A stretch of 64,000 nt of DNA from Paludibacteraceae bacterium (GTDB taxonomy: Bacteria > Bacteroidota > Bacteroidia > Bacteroidales > Paludibacteraceae), in the NCBI GenBank assembly GCA_024401565.1, contig JAKSKU010000003.1:1-64000 (forward strand). The letters run 5' to 3'. Each line of letters begins with the position of its first letter. Position 1 is the stretch's first letter. Positions 26,647 through 36,300 of this stretch are shown here, piece after piece. Made by a program: the position numbers and the translations under genes. Below the pieces are notes generated by a model. That model saw nothing but the letters and a program-made list of their open reading frames with translations, had not been told where the DNA came from and did not search any database.

Positions 26647-28059
26647 TCACTTCACTATAAATTTCCAATGGCACGATCCCTTTCTGACAATATATAGTCC
26701 GTTTTGCAGTTCCGGCATTGGGTCTCCGTAGTCAAACCGGACTATTTCTTTTCCAGGCATGTCGAAAATAGACAAAGCGTCTCCTATCTTCAAATTTTCG
26801 ATACCACATCCCGTCTCTTCCATGTCTATCTTTTTCGCATATACCTCCTCCAAAAACTCCATTCGTTGGTTGAGCCATTCCCCCACAGACTCCACAGCGT
26901 CTGACAAGGATTGTGTGTGATAACCATATTTTTTCGTGTGCTGACGATAGCTGCAATCAAGCACCACCTCCATTTCCTCCAATGTCTTCATCAATGAATC
27001 AAAAACGACCAGCACACTATCCTTTTTTTGTGAGAATATCCGTCTTTCCATATCGACGAATTTTGGGATATTCAGCAACTCTCTCAACCAAGGATTCACT
27101 TTGACTTCATCCTCTCTGCGGAAACTTGAGTCAAAATCCCATAACGGTCCCATTTTCAATTTGGTTCTACACTTATCCTTCTCTGACAAATCTTCCTTAT
27201 AAATGTATACATTCGACCCCGCGACATCTTTAGTCCCTAAAATTTGATGAGCCAAATGCCACTTTGCAAATGATTCAATATCAATATACTTTTCCAGATC
27301 ATCCATTGAATATATAGCTTCTTCGGCCTCGTTGAGGAATTGCTTATGTGTGTTCAGCAAATCAGCCGTGACGTCGCCATAATCAGGATACTTATACGTG
27401 AATCCATAATAGTCAGGCAATCTGTCCGTCCTGAAATAAAGATCTTCACTCCAGAAATAGGAATCCATCTCTATTAAAAAGCCACTCTTTTTAATGTCTA
27501 TTTTATTATCTGATCTCTTTACCGTCTCAGCAATCTGATATAGGCCATAATACTCATCATTAATCATAACATTCACAAACTCGTAAGATGGCTGCCATTC
27601 GTTGTCCCTTATAAATTTGGCCATCTCACTGCCCACCAAATTACGGAGTATTCCATCTTTTGAGAACTGCACCCGTAGCAACACCCACTCTTTATCTTTA
27701 GACGCATCGTCTATCAGTGATTCCTTTTGGGAAAGCTTCAGTTTAAACGGATACGGAATATATTTGGCACTCGTATTGCCTCTGATTCTCAGCCTCGCAT
27801 TTTTCCCTTTTGTAGAATAAAATAAAGTGTCAGATCTGTACAGACTCGCATCACATCCGACATAGTCATTATTCACAATGGTTTGACCGGCACAACCCTC
27901 AGGAGCAGAAATGTATTCAGTGGTCGGCATAGTGTCTACTTGTAAAGACAAAACAGGCAGTCCCCATCCCATCACTTCCGATTCATTTTCAGAAACGGCA
28001 TGTAAGGATTGCGACGCAAAAAAAATTAAGACTAGGATTATAAATAGTGTTCTACTCAT
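26647..28059 (-). CDS. CotH-kinase-like secreted protein with short T9SS-like tail
   Basis: 470 residues. A signal peptide of about 21 (ends SLHAV) is followed by a CotH-like atypical protein kinase domain (about 85-390) with RIRGNTSAKYIPYPFKLKL, the LIEMDSYF strand and PLWDFDSSFRRED, which holds the conserved Asp. The last 50 residues (ENLKIGDALSIFDMPGKE, LQNGLYIVRKG, WKFIVK) look like a reduced T9SS tail. CotH proteins phosphorylate secreted proteins in spore formers; in Bacteroidetes the target is unknown. The start lies 33 bases after the aldolase terminator with no visible promoter, so read-through may drive it. Confidence 0.87.
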   Translation of the reverse strand: MSRTLFIILVLIFFASQSLHAVSENESEVMGWGLPVLSLQVDTMPTTEYISAPEGCAGQTIVNNDYVGCDASLYRSDTLFYSTKGKNARLRIRGNTSAKYIPYPFKLKLSQKESLIDDASKDKEWVLLRVQFSKDGILRNLVGSEMAKFIRDNEWQPSYEFVNVMINDEYYGLYQIAETVKRSDNKIDIKKSGFLIEMDSYFWSEDLYFRTDRLPDYYGFTYKYPDYGDVTADLLNTHKQFLNEAEEAIYSMDDLEKYIDIESFAKWHLAHQILGTKDVAGSNVYIYKEDLSEKDKCRTKLKMGPLWDFDSSFRREDEVKVNPWLRELLNIPKFVDMERRIFSQKKDSVLVVFDSLMKTLEEMEVVLDCSYRQHTKKYGYHTQSLSDAVESVGEWLNQRMEFLEEVYAKKIDMEETGCGIENLKIGDALSIFDMPGKEIVRFDYGDPMPELQNGLYIVRKGSCHWKFIVK

Positions 28060-28090
28060 CTAACAAATATTCACTCCACATATCAATTAC

Positions 28091-28119
28091 AAAAAAGGGA
28101 TGCCATTTCTGACATCCCT
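28091..28119 (-). terminator. Terminator of the aldolase gene
   Basis: AGGGATG/CATCCCT stem with a short loop and a run of six U on the minus strand, 24 bases after the stop. Confidence 0.8.
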
Positions 28120-28142
28120 CTTGTTTCACTGTTAGGCTATAA

Positions 28143-29150
28143 TTATTCTGCCTTACCCTTAGAACCAAGAACGTTAACGATCTTGTGAGTGTACATCTTA
28201 ACCATCTCCTTACGAGCGTCACCACAGTACTGACGTGGGTCGAAGTGATCTGGGTGCTCTGCGAAGTGCTTACGAACAGCACCTGTAAATGCAAGACGAG
28301 AGTCTGAGTCGATGTTGATCTTACATACAGCTGACTTAGAAGCCTTAGTAAGCTCTGACTCAGGAATACCGATTGCGTTTGGCAACTTACCACCGTAAGT
28401 GTTGCACATCTCAACGTACTCCTCAGGAACTGAAGAAGAACCGTGAAGAACGATAGGGAAACCACCCTGCTTCTCAAACTTCTGCATTACGCCCTCAAGA
28501 ACGTCGAATGCCAATGGTGGAGGAACAAGCTTACCCTCAGCGTTACGAGTACACTGCTCAGGAGTGAACTTGTAAGCACCGTGTGAAGTACCGATAGAGA
28601 TAGCTAGAGAGTCACAACCTGTGCGAGTAGCGAAGTCGATAACCTCCTCAGGGTTAGTGTAAGTGTGGTGGTCTGCAGAAACCTCGTCCTCAACACCTGC
28701 CAATACACCAAGCTCACCCTCTACAGTTACACCGTACTGGTGTGCGTAGTCAACCACCTTCTTTGTTAGAGCAACGTTCTCCTCGTATGGAAGGTGTGAA
28801 CCGTCGATCATAACTGAAGAGAAACCGTTGTCGATACAATCCTTGCAAAGCTCGAAAGAATCACCGTGATCCAAGTGAAGAACGATCTGTGGCTTCTCCC
28901 AACCTAGCTCCTTAGCGTACTCTACAGCTGCCATACCTAGGTAACGAAGGATAGTTCCGTTAGCGTAGTTACGAGCACCCTTAGAAACCTGAAGGATAAC
29001 TGGAGACTTCTCTGTAGCTGCTGCAGTTACGATAGCCTGAAGCTGCTCAAGGTTGTTGAAGTTGAAAGCTGGGACAGCGTAACCGCCCTTAAGTGCCTTA
29101 GCAAACATCTCCTTAGTGTTTACCAAGCCTAACTCTTTGTAATTTACCAT
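28143..29150 (-). CDS. fba: Class II fructose-bisphosphate aldolase
   Basis: 335 residues. Zinc-dependent cleavage of fructose 1,6-bisphosphate to glyceraldehyde 3-phosphate and dihydroxyacetone phosphate in glycolysis, and the reverse in gluconeogenesis. The class II hallmarks are present: LHLDHGDSFE with the catalytic Asp and zinc His, EGELGVLAGVEDE, SIGTSHGAYKF and VLHGSSSVPEE. The start MVNYKELGLVNTKEMF is standard. It is monocistronic, with its own terminator and a -7 box (TATTTTTG) at 29191-29198. The codon use is as biased as in pckG. Confidence 0.97.
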   Translation of the reverse strand: MVNYKELGLVNTKEMFAKALKGGYAVPAFNFNNLEQLQAIVTAAATEKSPVILQVSKGARNYANGTILRYLGMAAVEYAKELGWEKPQIVLHLDHGDSFELCKDCIDNGFSSVMIDGSHLPYEENVALTKKVVDYAHQYGVTVEGELGVLAGVEDEVSADHHTYTNPEEVIDFATRTGCDSLAISIGTSHGAYKFTPEQCTRNAEGKLVPPPLAFDVLEGVMQKFEKQGGFPIVLHGSSSVPEEYVEMCNTYGGKLPNAIGIPESELTKASKSAVCKINIDSDSRLAFTGAVRKHFAEHPDHFDPRQYCGDARKEMVKMYTHKIVNVLGSKGKAE

Positions 29151-29190
29151 TTTATGAAAAAATTAAATATTTTTCGTTATTATCTGTCAG

Positions 29191-29198
29191 CAAAAATA
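29191..29198 (-). promoter_or_regulatory. -7 box for fba
   Basis: TATTTTTG on the minus strand, about 40 bases before the ATG at 29150. The 29151-29453 gap otherwise holds only AT-rich DNA and the opposing promoter at 29395. Confidence 0.5.
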
Positions 29199-29394
29199 AT
29201 AATTTTCTTTTTGTTGACATGCTTACTGCACAACTTTTTTATATCTCATTTATATATCATCAAAAATAATGACGTCGCAAAATTCTCCATAATTTGGCAA
29301 ACATTCACACATTTCTATCATATATATGCTCTAACAAACGATCACCGTTATTTACAATTTACAATAAAAATTTTCATTTAAGCGATAAAAAATC

Positions 29395-29402
29395 TAATTT
29401 TG
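29395..29402 (+). promoter_or_regulatory. -7 box for the DUF2723 gene
   Basis: TAATTTTG, an exact TAnnTTTG, about 52 bases before the ATG at 29454. It overlaps the TTG that would start a longer frame and so argues against it. Confidence 0.55.
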
Positions 29403-29453
29403 CGAACTAATTGCGATTTTAGGAAGAAAATATATAAAAGTTTAAATACAAAA

Positions 29454-32400
29454 ATGAAGCAATACAAGCTACTAAACAATGTCGTTGGTGCAGTTGTGTT
29501 TGTGATCGCACTAGTCACTTACCTTCTCACAATCGAACCGACAGCAAGTTTCTGGGATTGCGGCGAGTTTATCAGTACCGCATACAAGTTAGAAATCGGA
29601 CATCCACCGGGAGCGCCATTCTTTATGTTGATGGCAAGATTCTTTACACTTTTTGCATCGGATGTCCACCAGGTAGCTAAAATGGTCAATGTCTTCTCGG
29701 CATTCATGTCGGCTTTGACTATCCTATTCCTATTTTGGACAATCACGCATTTGGCAAGACGTTTGGTCATCAAAACAGAAAACGACTTTACTCTTGGCAA
29801 CACTATCGCCATCCTTGGTGCTGGTACAGTCGGAGCGTTGGCATACACTTTCTCCGACACATTCTGGTTTTCAGCTGTCGAGGCTGAGGTTTATGCGTCT
29901 TCTTCTATGTTTACAGCTATTGTTTTCTGGGCAATGCTTAAGTGGGAGGACATCGCAGACAAACCGTACGCTAACAGATGGTTGGTGGTAATCGCATACC
30001 TTATGGGATTGTCTGTAGGTGTTCACCTTTTGAACCTGCTTTCTATTCCTGTACTTGTGCTTGTCTACTACTTCAGAAAGTACAAATTCAGCTGGAAGGG
30101 TGTGTTTATCTCTCTAATCGTATCTGTAATACTTTTGGCAGTCATCCTGTATGGTATCATCCCAGGATTTGTCACTGTTGCAGGATGGTTCGAATTGTTG
30201 TTTGTCAACACTTTAGGCTGTCCATTCAACACAGGTGTATTTGTATACAGCATCGCTCTAATCTCTTGTTTGGTAGGAGGCATCTATACTTCATACAGCG
30301 AGAAATACGAGAAATCTAATTTGCCAAAAATCTTGTTTGTGGCATCTGTAGTGCTTCTTGGTATTCCTTTCTTCGGCAGCCACACAGGAACAGGCATAGT
30401 GCTTATTATAGTGTTGATTGGTTTCTTGTTCTTTATAGAAAAAGGAAAGAAGACATCAGCATCACTATTGAACACAATTCTGCTTTGTTTGACAGTCATT
30501 CTGCTTGGCTATTCATCATACGCCACATTGGTTATCCGAAGCAGCGCGAACCCTCCAATGGATCAGAACTCTCCTGACGATGTGTTCTCTTTGAAGAGCT
30601 ATTTGAACCGCGACCAGTATGGTGACACTCCTCTTTTCTATGGAGAGAGTTTTGCGGCAGAGTTTAAATACAAACAAGGATCCGTAGACAAGGAATATGG
30701 AGAGGCTCTTTACGCCAAGAAGATCAAGGAGAACGAAAACGAGCCTGACAAATATTTCGAATACGACAGAAAGACAAAGTACAAATATCAGGATCAGTTC
30801 CTAATGTTGTTCCCTCGTATGTATTCACGCCAAGCAAGTCATGTTTCCGCATACAAGACTTGGTCCAACTTCAAAGGCAAGAAGGTAAAATCAGACGAAG
30901 GAAAGGTTGTTGTGGCTCCAACATTCGGCGACAACTTGACATATTTCTTAACATATCAGGTTGGCTTCATGTACTGGAGATACTTCATGTGGAACTTTGT
31001 CGGCCGACAGAATGATATCCAGGGACATGGCGAGATCACTCACGGAAACTGGGTTTCCGGCATTGATATCTTAGACAGTTATCGTCTGGGCGACCAGTCA
31101 AAACTTCCTGATGAATTGAAGAACAACAAGGGAAGAAACTGCTACTATTTCCTACCTTTTATCCTTGGACTTCTAGGTATCCTATACCAGTTCAACAAGA
31201 AAGAAAAAGGAACACAGAGTGCGCTTCTAGTAGGTGTTTTGTTCTTCATGACCGGTTTGGCAATCGTTATCTATTTGAACCAGTATCCATATCAGCCACG
31301 TGAACGTGACTACGCATACGCCGGCAGTTTCTACGCTTACTGTATATGGATCGGCCTTGGTGTGCTATGGATATTCGACATAGTAAAGACCGTCGTCGAC
31401 AAACGAATCGCAGCTTCATTGGCAACACTTCTTTCTTTGAGCGTGCCTGTGATCATGGCTTCAGAGAACTGGGACGACCACGACCGTAGCGGCAGATACA
31501 CTTGTCGCGATTACGGCGCTAACTATTTGAAGACAATCCCTGCAAACGGTATCATCTTCACTAACGGAGACAACGACACATTCCCATTGTGGTACAACCA
31601 GGAGGTTGAGGGTGAAGGTTCTGATTGTAGAGTCGCTAACCTTTCTTACCTACAGATGGCGTGGTATATCGACCAGATGCAAAGAGACGCATATGGTTCG
31701 AAAGCCCTACCTATGGGTATGAAGAGCAAGGATTACTCGAACGGCAAGCTTGACGTTGCATATATCGACAAGCGTATCGACAAAGAGATGACTATTGACG
31801 AAGGCTTCAAATACCTTCTTGACAAGAATCTCTCTAAACAGCTTGGATACAGAGATGGTGTGGACGTATTGCCTTCAACCAAACTTGTACAGCATGTCGA
31901 CAAAGAAAGAGTCATCGCATCAGGTCTTGTAGAGCCAAGTGACACTGTCCGTGTGTTGAAAGACACTATCGTCACTGTAACTGAGCCTAATCCAAACAAT
32001 GGAGGAAAGGTTGAGACATTCAACAGAAGAATGGTGATTGACATGACCAAGAAGCACATCGAGGACATTCATATCGACTTGGGTAAGAAGTCTTATCTTG
32101 GCAAACAGGATTTGTTCATCCTTGACTTGATCCGTTCGAACAAGGATTGGAAGACACCTATCTATTTCGCAGTCACTGTCGGAAGAGACAGCTACATTGG
32201 TCTTGACCAGTATCTTGAGCTAGAGGGTATGGCATACCGTTTGGTTCCATACAAGGCTCAGGGATCAGTCAATACTGACGTGATGTACGACAACATGATG
32301 AACAAATACAAATGGGGTAATGTAAGCCAGCCAGGCATCTACATGGATGAGAACAACTGCCGCATGGCAAGAACATTCCGCCACATGTTTGTACGTCTTG

Positions 32401-32768
32401 CGTCTCAGCTTGCAGAAGAGGGCAAGAAAGCTAAGGCAATTGAGGTTCTTGACAAGTGTGTGTACGAAATTCCTACATACAACGTGCCAGCCGACCTTAC
32501 AACTTGCAACATCGCGCACATCTACGCAACTCTTGGAGAGAAAGAGAAGGCAGAGAGAATCATCGACGAGGTGTACGGCATCTGCAAGCAGTATCGCGAA
32601 TGGAACAAGAGTCTGACTAGAGACGAAAGAAAGAAAGCCGCAGACGAAATTACAGATCACATGGATATGATGCGCTACATCTCTTCCAGCGCGCAAAAAG
32701 CTTGCTCTAAAGAGAAGGCTGATGAGATCCGTCATGAGGCAGAGGAGTTTTACCAGGAGGTAGAATAA
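29454..32768 (+). CDS. DUF2723 polytopic membrane protein (GT-C/PMT-like)
   Basis: 1104 residues from the ATG at 29454. The N-terminal 650 residues hold many membrane spans, with a first-loop motif FWDCGEFISTAYKLEIGHPPGAPF typical of DUF2723 and resembling the acidic first loop of GT-C and protein-mannosyltransferase enzymes. A soluble part follows (FTNGDNDTFPLWY), and the last 200 residues have TPR-like helices (KAIEVLDKC, LGEKEKAERII). Transfer of a lipid-linked sugar to envelope targets is the usual proposal but is inferred here. The deacetylase gene follows after 13 bases, so the two are probably cotranscribed. Confidence 0.9.
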   Translation: MKQYKLLNNVVGAVVFVIALVTYLLTIEPTASFWDCGEFISTAYKLEIGHPPGAPFFMLMARFFTLFASDVHQVAKMVNVFSAFMSALTILFLFWTITHLARRLVIKTENDFTLGNTIAILGAGTVGALAYTFSDTFWFSAVEAEVYASSSMFTAIVFWAMLKWEDIADKPYANRWLVVIAYLMGLSVGVHLLNLLSIPVLVLVYYFRKYKFSWKGVFISLIVSVILLAVILYGIIPGFVTVAGWFELLFVNTLGCPFNTGVFVYSIALISCLVGGIYTSYSEKYEKSNLPKILFVASVVLLGIPFFGSHTGTGIVLIIVLIGFLFFIEKGKKTSASLLNTILLCLTVILLGYSSYATLVIRSSANPPMDQNSPDDVFSLKSYLNRDQYGDTPLFYGESFAAEFKYKQGSVDKEYGEALYAKKIKENENEPDKYFEYDRKTKYKYQDQFLMLFPRMYSRQASHVSAYKTWSNFKGKKVKSDEGKVVVAPTFGDNLTYFLTYQVGFMYWRYFMWNFVGRQNDIQGHGEITHGNWVSGIDILDSYRLGDQSKLPDELKNNKGRNCYYFLPFILGLLGILYQFNKKEKGTQSALLVGVLFFMTGLAIVIYLNQYPYQPRERDYAYAGSFYAYCIWIGLGVLWIFDIVKTVVDKRIAASLATLLSLSVPVIMASENWDDHDRSGRYTCRDYGANYLKTIPANGIIFTNGDNDTFPLWYNQEVEGEGSDCRVANLSYLQMAWYIDQMQRDAYGSKALPMGMKSKDYSNGKLDVAYIDKRIDKEMTIDEGFKYLLDKNLSKQLGYRDGVDVLPSTKLVQHVDKERVIASGLVEPSDTVRVLKDTIVTVTEPNPNNGGKVETFNRRMVIDMTKKHIEDIHIDLGKKSYLGKQDLFILDLIRSNKDWKTPIYFAVTVGRDSYIGLDQYLELEGMAYRLVPYKAQGSVNTDVMYDNMMNKYKWGNVSQPGIYMDENNCRMARTFRHMFVRLASQLAEEGKKAKAIEVLDKCVYEIPTYNVPADLTTCNIAHIYATLGEKEKAERIIDEVYGICKQYREWNKSLTRDERKKAADEITDHMDMMRYISSSAQKACSKEKADEIRHEAEEFYQEVE

Positions 32769-32781
32769 TAAAAGACACCTG

Positions 32782-33396
32782 ATGATTATAGAACAACCGC
32801 CACGTCTGTTCAGAGCACTATTCCCCTGGACAACGTGGCGAATAAAAAGCAATGAGAAGGATGTTTATCTCACATTTGATGACGGTCCGATTCCCGAGAT
32901 GACGGAATTTGTGCTCGACACTTTGGACCGATACAATGTGAAGGCCACATTCTTTTGTGTGGGGGACAATGTCAGGAAGTATCCCGACATCTATAAAAAG
33001 GTGGTGGAGCGAGGCCATAACGTCGGAAACCACACCTATAATCATCTGCGATCTTGGGGCACATCCGCAAAACGGTATTGCGAGAACGTGGAAAAAGCCA
33101 ACGAGCTTATACACTCACCACTTTTTCGTCCGCCGCACGGGATTATCCGTCCTACAACCATACGTCACCTCAGAAAAAGGTACAAAATAGTGATGTGGGA
33201 CGTTGTCACCAGAGACTACAACTCCAACCTATCGCCAGACGACATTTTCGACAAAGTGAAACGATATACCCGCAACGGTTCAATCATCGTTTTTCACGAT
33301 TCTCTTAAAGCAAAGAAGAATATTGAAGGTGCACTGGCAAAAAGCATAGAATGGCTTTTGAAAGAGGGCTATTCTTTCAAAAAAATTGAATATTAA
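32782..33396 (+). CDS. NodB-type polysaccharide deacetylase
   Basis: 204 residues, a compact carbohydrate esterase 4 domain. All metal and catalytic motifs are visible: LTFDDGP (motif 1), GHNVGNHTYNH (motif 2, zinc His residues), FRPPHGIIRP (motif 3), MWDVVTRDY (motif 4) and IVFHDS (motif 5). No signal peptide is seen. Such enzymes remove acetyl groups from N-acetylated sugars in glycans or cell wall. It follows the DUF2723 gene by 13 bases, consistent with a shared role in envelope glycan synthesis. Confidence 0.93.
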   Translation: MIIEQPPRLFRALFPWTTWRIKSNEKDVYLTFDDGPIPEMTEFVLDTLDRYNVKATFFCVGDNVRKYPDIYKKVVERGHNVGNHTYNHLRSWGTSAKRYCENVEKANELIHSPLFRPPHGIIRPTTIRHLRKRYKIVMWDVVTRDYNSNLSPDDIFDKVKRYTRNGSIIVFHDSLKAKKNIEGALAKSIEWLLKEGYSFKKIEY

Positions 33397-33468
33397 ACAA
33401 ACTCGAAGACGGGATTGTCTCAAAGTCGCAGCACACCACGTCTCTACGAGAGAAAAAACAAAACATAG

Positions 33469-34767
33469 ATGAACGTACTAATTTTGGGAAGCGGAGGTAG
33501 AGAGAACGCCTTGGCTTGGAAAATAAGAGAGAGCAAGAAAGTAGACAATCTTTTCGTAGCTCCAGGAAACGCTGGCACAGAACTTCTTACAAGAGAGGTT
33601 AACGGAAAGACTGTTGGTTGCAAAAACGTGGCTATGAAGGCTGACGATTTCGACGCGATCAAGAAATTCGTGCTTGAAAACGACATCGAAATGGTGGTTG
33701 TTGGTCCAGAGGATCCTCTTGTAAAAGGTATCTACGACTATTTCCAGAATGACGCTGCTCTTAAGAGCATCAAGGTTATCGGGCCATCAAAGGAGGGTGC
33801 TCGTCTTGAGGGAAGCAAAGACTTCGCCAAGGCATTCATGATGCGCCACAACATTCCTACAGCAAGATATAAGAGTTTCACTAACGAGACTATTGAAGAC
33901 GCATTTGCATTCCTTGCAGAGTTGGAGGCTCCATACGTGCTTAAGGCAGATGGTTTGGCTGCAGGTAAAGGCGTGCTTATCCTTAACACATTGGAGGAGG
34001 CTAAGGCTGAGCTTAAGACAATGTTGACTGGAAAGTTTGGCGACGCCAGCAAGACAGTTGTCATTGAGGAGTTCTTGTCAGGAATCGAGTGTTCGGTATT
34101 CGTACTTTCAGACGGAAAGAACTACAAGGTGCTTCCAGTAGCGAAAGACTACAAGCGTATCGGCGAGGGAGACAAGGGTCTTAACACAGGTGGTATGGGA
34201 GCTGTTTCGCCAGTGCCATTTGCCGACAAGACATTCATGAAGAAGGTTGAGGAGCGTATCATCATCCCAACAGTAGAAGGTTTGGCAAAAGAGAACATCA
34301 CATACAAAGGATTCATCTTCCTTGGTTTGATCAACGTGAAGAACGAGCCAATGGTGATCGAATACAACGTACGTATGGGTGACCCAGAGACAGAGGCTGT
34401 AATGCTTCGTGTAAAGGGCGACTTGGTTGACGCGTTCGAGGGTGTTGCCGCCGGAGATTTGGACAAGCGCACACTTGAGGAGGATGAGCGTACAGCCGTA
34501 ACAGTCATGCTTGTGTCTGGTGGTTATCCAGAAGAATACGAGAAAAACAAGGTCATCACTGGTCTTGACAAGGTAAAGGATTCCATCGCATTCCATGCAG
34601 GAACAAAGATGGCAGACGGCAAGGTGCTTACAAACGGAGGACGTGTGATCTCTATCAGTTCTTACGGAGCAACAAAAGCAGAGGCTCTTGCAAAATCATT
34701 TGCCAACGCTCAGGTGATCGACTTCGAGAAGAAATACTTCCGCAGAGATATCGGATTTGATCTATAA
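33469..34767 (+). CDS. purD: Phosphoribosylamine-glycine ligase (GARS)
   Basis: 432 residues. ATP-dependent joining of glycine to 5-phosphoribosylamine, step 2 of purine synthesis. The N-domain starts [19 protein letters not shown]; the ATP-grasp fold shows [26 protein letters not shown], and [24 protein letters not shown] with metal-binding Glu/Asn residues. Full length. It is the first gene of a plus-strand run leading to mnmG and beyond, though a 73-base gap with a palindrome (34786-34806) separates it from the next gene. Confidence 0.97.
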   Translation: MNVLILGSGGRENALAWKIRESKKVDNLFVAPGNAGTELLTREVNGKTVGCKNVAMKADDFDAIKKFVLENDIEMVVVGPEDPLVKGIYDYFQNDAALKSIKVIGPSKEGARLEGSKDFAKAFMMRHNIPTARYKSFTNETIEDAFAFLAELEAPYVLKADGLAAGKGVLILNTLEEAKAELKTMLTGKFGDASKTVVIEEFLSGIECSVFVLSDGKNYKVLPVAKDYKRIGEGDKGLNTGGMGAVSPVPFADKTFMKKVEERIIIPTVEGLAKENITYKGFIFLGLINVKNEPMVIEYNVRMGDPETEAVMLRVKGDLVDAFEGVAAGDLDKRTLEEDERTAVTVMLVSGGYPEEYEKNKVITGLDKVKDSIAFHAGTKMADGKVLTNGGRVISISSYGATKAEALAKSFANAQVIDFEKKYFRRDIGFDL

Positions 34768-34785
34768 TAATTTACATGAAATAAC

Positions 34786-34806
34786 GGGCGGGTTTCAAAC
34801 CCGCCC
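34786..34806. repeat. GC-rich palindrome after purD
   Basis: GGGCGGGTTT, one base, AAACCCGCCC: a perfect 10-bp stem followed by CTAC, with no U-run. It resembles REP-like intergenic palindromes common in Bacteroidetes. Confidence 0.7.
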
Positions 34807-34840
34807 CTACAAATAAATACACAACAATCATAAAGAGCAG

Positions 34841-35845
34841 ATGAACAACGGTAGTTTTCAAGACAAAGTGAAGCCATCGGTAGTCGCATACATTGTAACT
34901 GTGTGCGCAGCTCTCGTTTTGTGGTTGTTGCGTTTCGATGCCACATTCATTTTGTCAAGAGCAGGCAATTTCAGACTTGTGGCTCTTATCGACGACTTAG
35001 TTCAAATTCCTGCCACAGTGTCGTACTGGGCGAATTTTGCAGTCATCCTATTGATAGGATTGACGGTGGGGCTTATAAACAGTGCATTTAACATATTGAA
35101 AACATCGACGATTCTACCGTCGGTGTTATGCATTTTTGTGATGATAGTGTCTCTTGAAAAAGATGACATTCAGACAGGTCATTTTCTGACGCTGCTTAAC
35201 CTGGCGATAATGGCGTCTGCCTTTGCTCTATCAGAAAGCTATAACGAAATCCACTCCTTCAACATTGGAGGTATCATTTCGATCGGTTCTGTTGTCTACA
35301 CGCCATTCGTGCTGAACATATTCCCTGTACTCGCATTCTTATATGCCAGCAACCGTCTGCAATTGAAAACGGTGTTGAGCATTATAATCGGAGGCATCAC
35401 AATCTCCATCTACGCGATAGCTGGAATATATCAGCTTGGTTATTTCGATGGACTTTCTTGGACTGCGACTCCTAGTTTCAGTCTGAATGATTTTTCTGAA
35501 TTTGACGAGTTCAGCTTATACAGCAAGATATACTACGGATTCCTTTTGGCATTTATATTAATCAGTCTGTTCAGACTATCCTCCCATTATAACAACAAAA
35601 GTGTACAGCAAAGAGGCAAGTTTTCTCTGATAGCAGTGATCATCGTTCTTTCCACATTTTTTGCCGTTGCGATGGACTATGGCTTCGTCGGAATGCTCAG
35701 CACGATCATCACACTCGGCACATTTGCCATAGGTGGTGCGGTGACTCTGTTCTACAGACGTGAACTAATAATCACCTCGATGTACTACTTGTTCTTTATA
35801 CTATCAGTAGGATATCTGGCGATAAAATTGCTTGGTCTAGAATAA
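34841..35845 (+). CDS. Polytopic membrane protein (DUF6427-like)
   Basis: 334 residues with about nine hydrophobic segments (VAYIVTVCAALVLWLL, FAVILLIGLTVGLI, TVLSIIIGGITISIYAIAGI and others) and no catalytic motif that I recognise. The pattern, including the short N-terminus before the first span and a loop with a Phe-rich stretch (LNDFSEFDEFSLY), resembles the Bacteroidetes DUF6427 family of unknown function. The next gene starts one base after its stop, so they are cotranscribed. Confidence 0.75.
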   Translation: MNNGSFQDKVKPSVVAYIVTVCAALVLWLLRFDATFILSRAGNFRLVALIDDLVQIPATVSYWANFAVILLIGLTVGLINSAFNILKTSTILPSVLCIFVMIVSLEKDDIQTGHFLTLLNLAIMASAFALSESYNEIHSFNIGGIISIGSVVYTPFVLNIFPVLAFLYASNRLQLKTVLSIIIGGITISIYAIAGIYQLGYFDGLSWTATPSFSLNDFSEFDEFSLYSKIYYGFLLAFILISLFRLSSHYNNKSVQQRGKFSLIAVIIVLSTFFAVAMDYGFVGMLSTIITLGTFAIGGAVTLFYRRELIITSMYYLFFILSVGYLAIKLLGLE

Positions 35846-35846
35846 T

Positions 35847-36299
35847 ATGGAAGCATTAGCGGAATACGGATGTTGGGGTCTATTTCTCGCAGCGTTTTTG
35901 GCGGCGACCATTCTTCCTTTGCCATCAGAAGCCGTTTTCTCGATTGTGTGGTGTTCCGGAGCAAACACATACGCTGTGCTAACGGCAGCAATCCTTGGCA
36001 ACACACTTGGCGCGATGACATGTTACGCTTTAGGCTATTTAGGGAAGACCGACTGGCTGACCAAATACTGCGGCATGGATGAATCCAAAGTCGAGAAAGT
36101 CAAAAATTGGATACAAAAAAGAGGAATTTGGCTTGGTTTTTTCTCATTCACACCTGGAATCGGAGATTTCATCGTGATGGCTCTCGGCTTAATGCGTTCC
36201 CCATTCTGGGGCGTCCTAGCCTGGGTGGTCCTAGGGAAAATGGTCAGATACCTAGTATGGCTTGCTATAACTTATGAAACATTTAGTTTATTCAATTGA
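35847..36299 (+). CDS. YqaA/DedA-family small membrane protein
   Basis: 150 residues with about four membrane spans. The segment LFLAAFLAATILPLPSEA and the later GIWLGFFSFTPGIGDFIVMALG match the SNARE-associated/YqaA branch of the DedA superfamily, which includes lipid scramblase and flippase-like proteins. Length fits YqaA. It is embedded in the run between the DUF6427-like gene and a lipoprotein gene, each separated by one base. Confidence 0.87.
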   Translation: MEALAEYGCWGLFLAAFLAATILPLPSEAVFSIVWCSGANTYAVLTAAILGNTLGAMTCYALGYLGKTDWLTKYCGMDESKVEKVKNWIQKRGIWLGFFSFTPGIGDFIVMALGLMRSPFWGVLAWVVLGKMVRYLVWLAITYETFSLFN

Positions 36300-36300
36300 T

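Noticed and set aside
32265..32852. Minus-strand frame of 195 codons
   Set aside because: Antisense to the conserved end of the DUF2723 gene and the start of the deacetylase; low-complexity, no family.
34108..34596. Minus-strand frame of 162 codons
   Set aside because: Shadow of purD, which has full ATP-grasp motifs on the plus strand.
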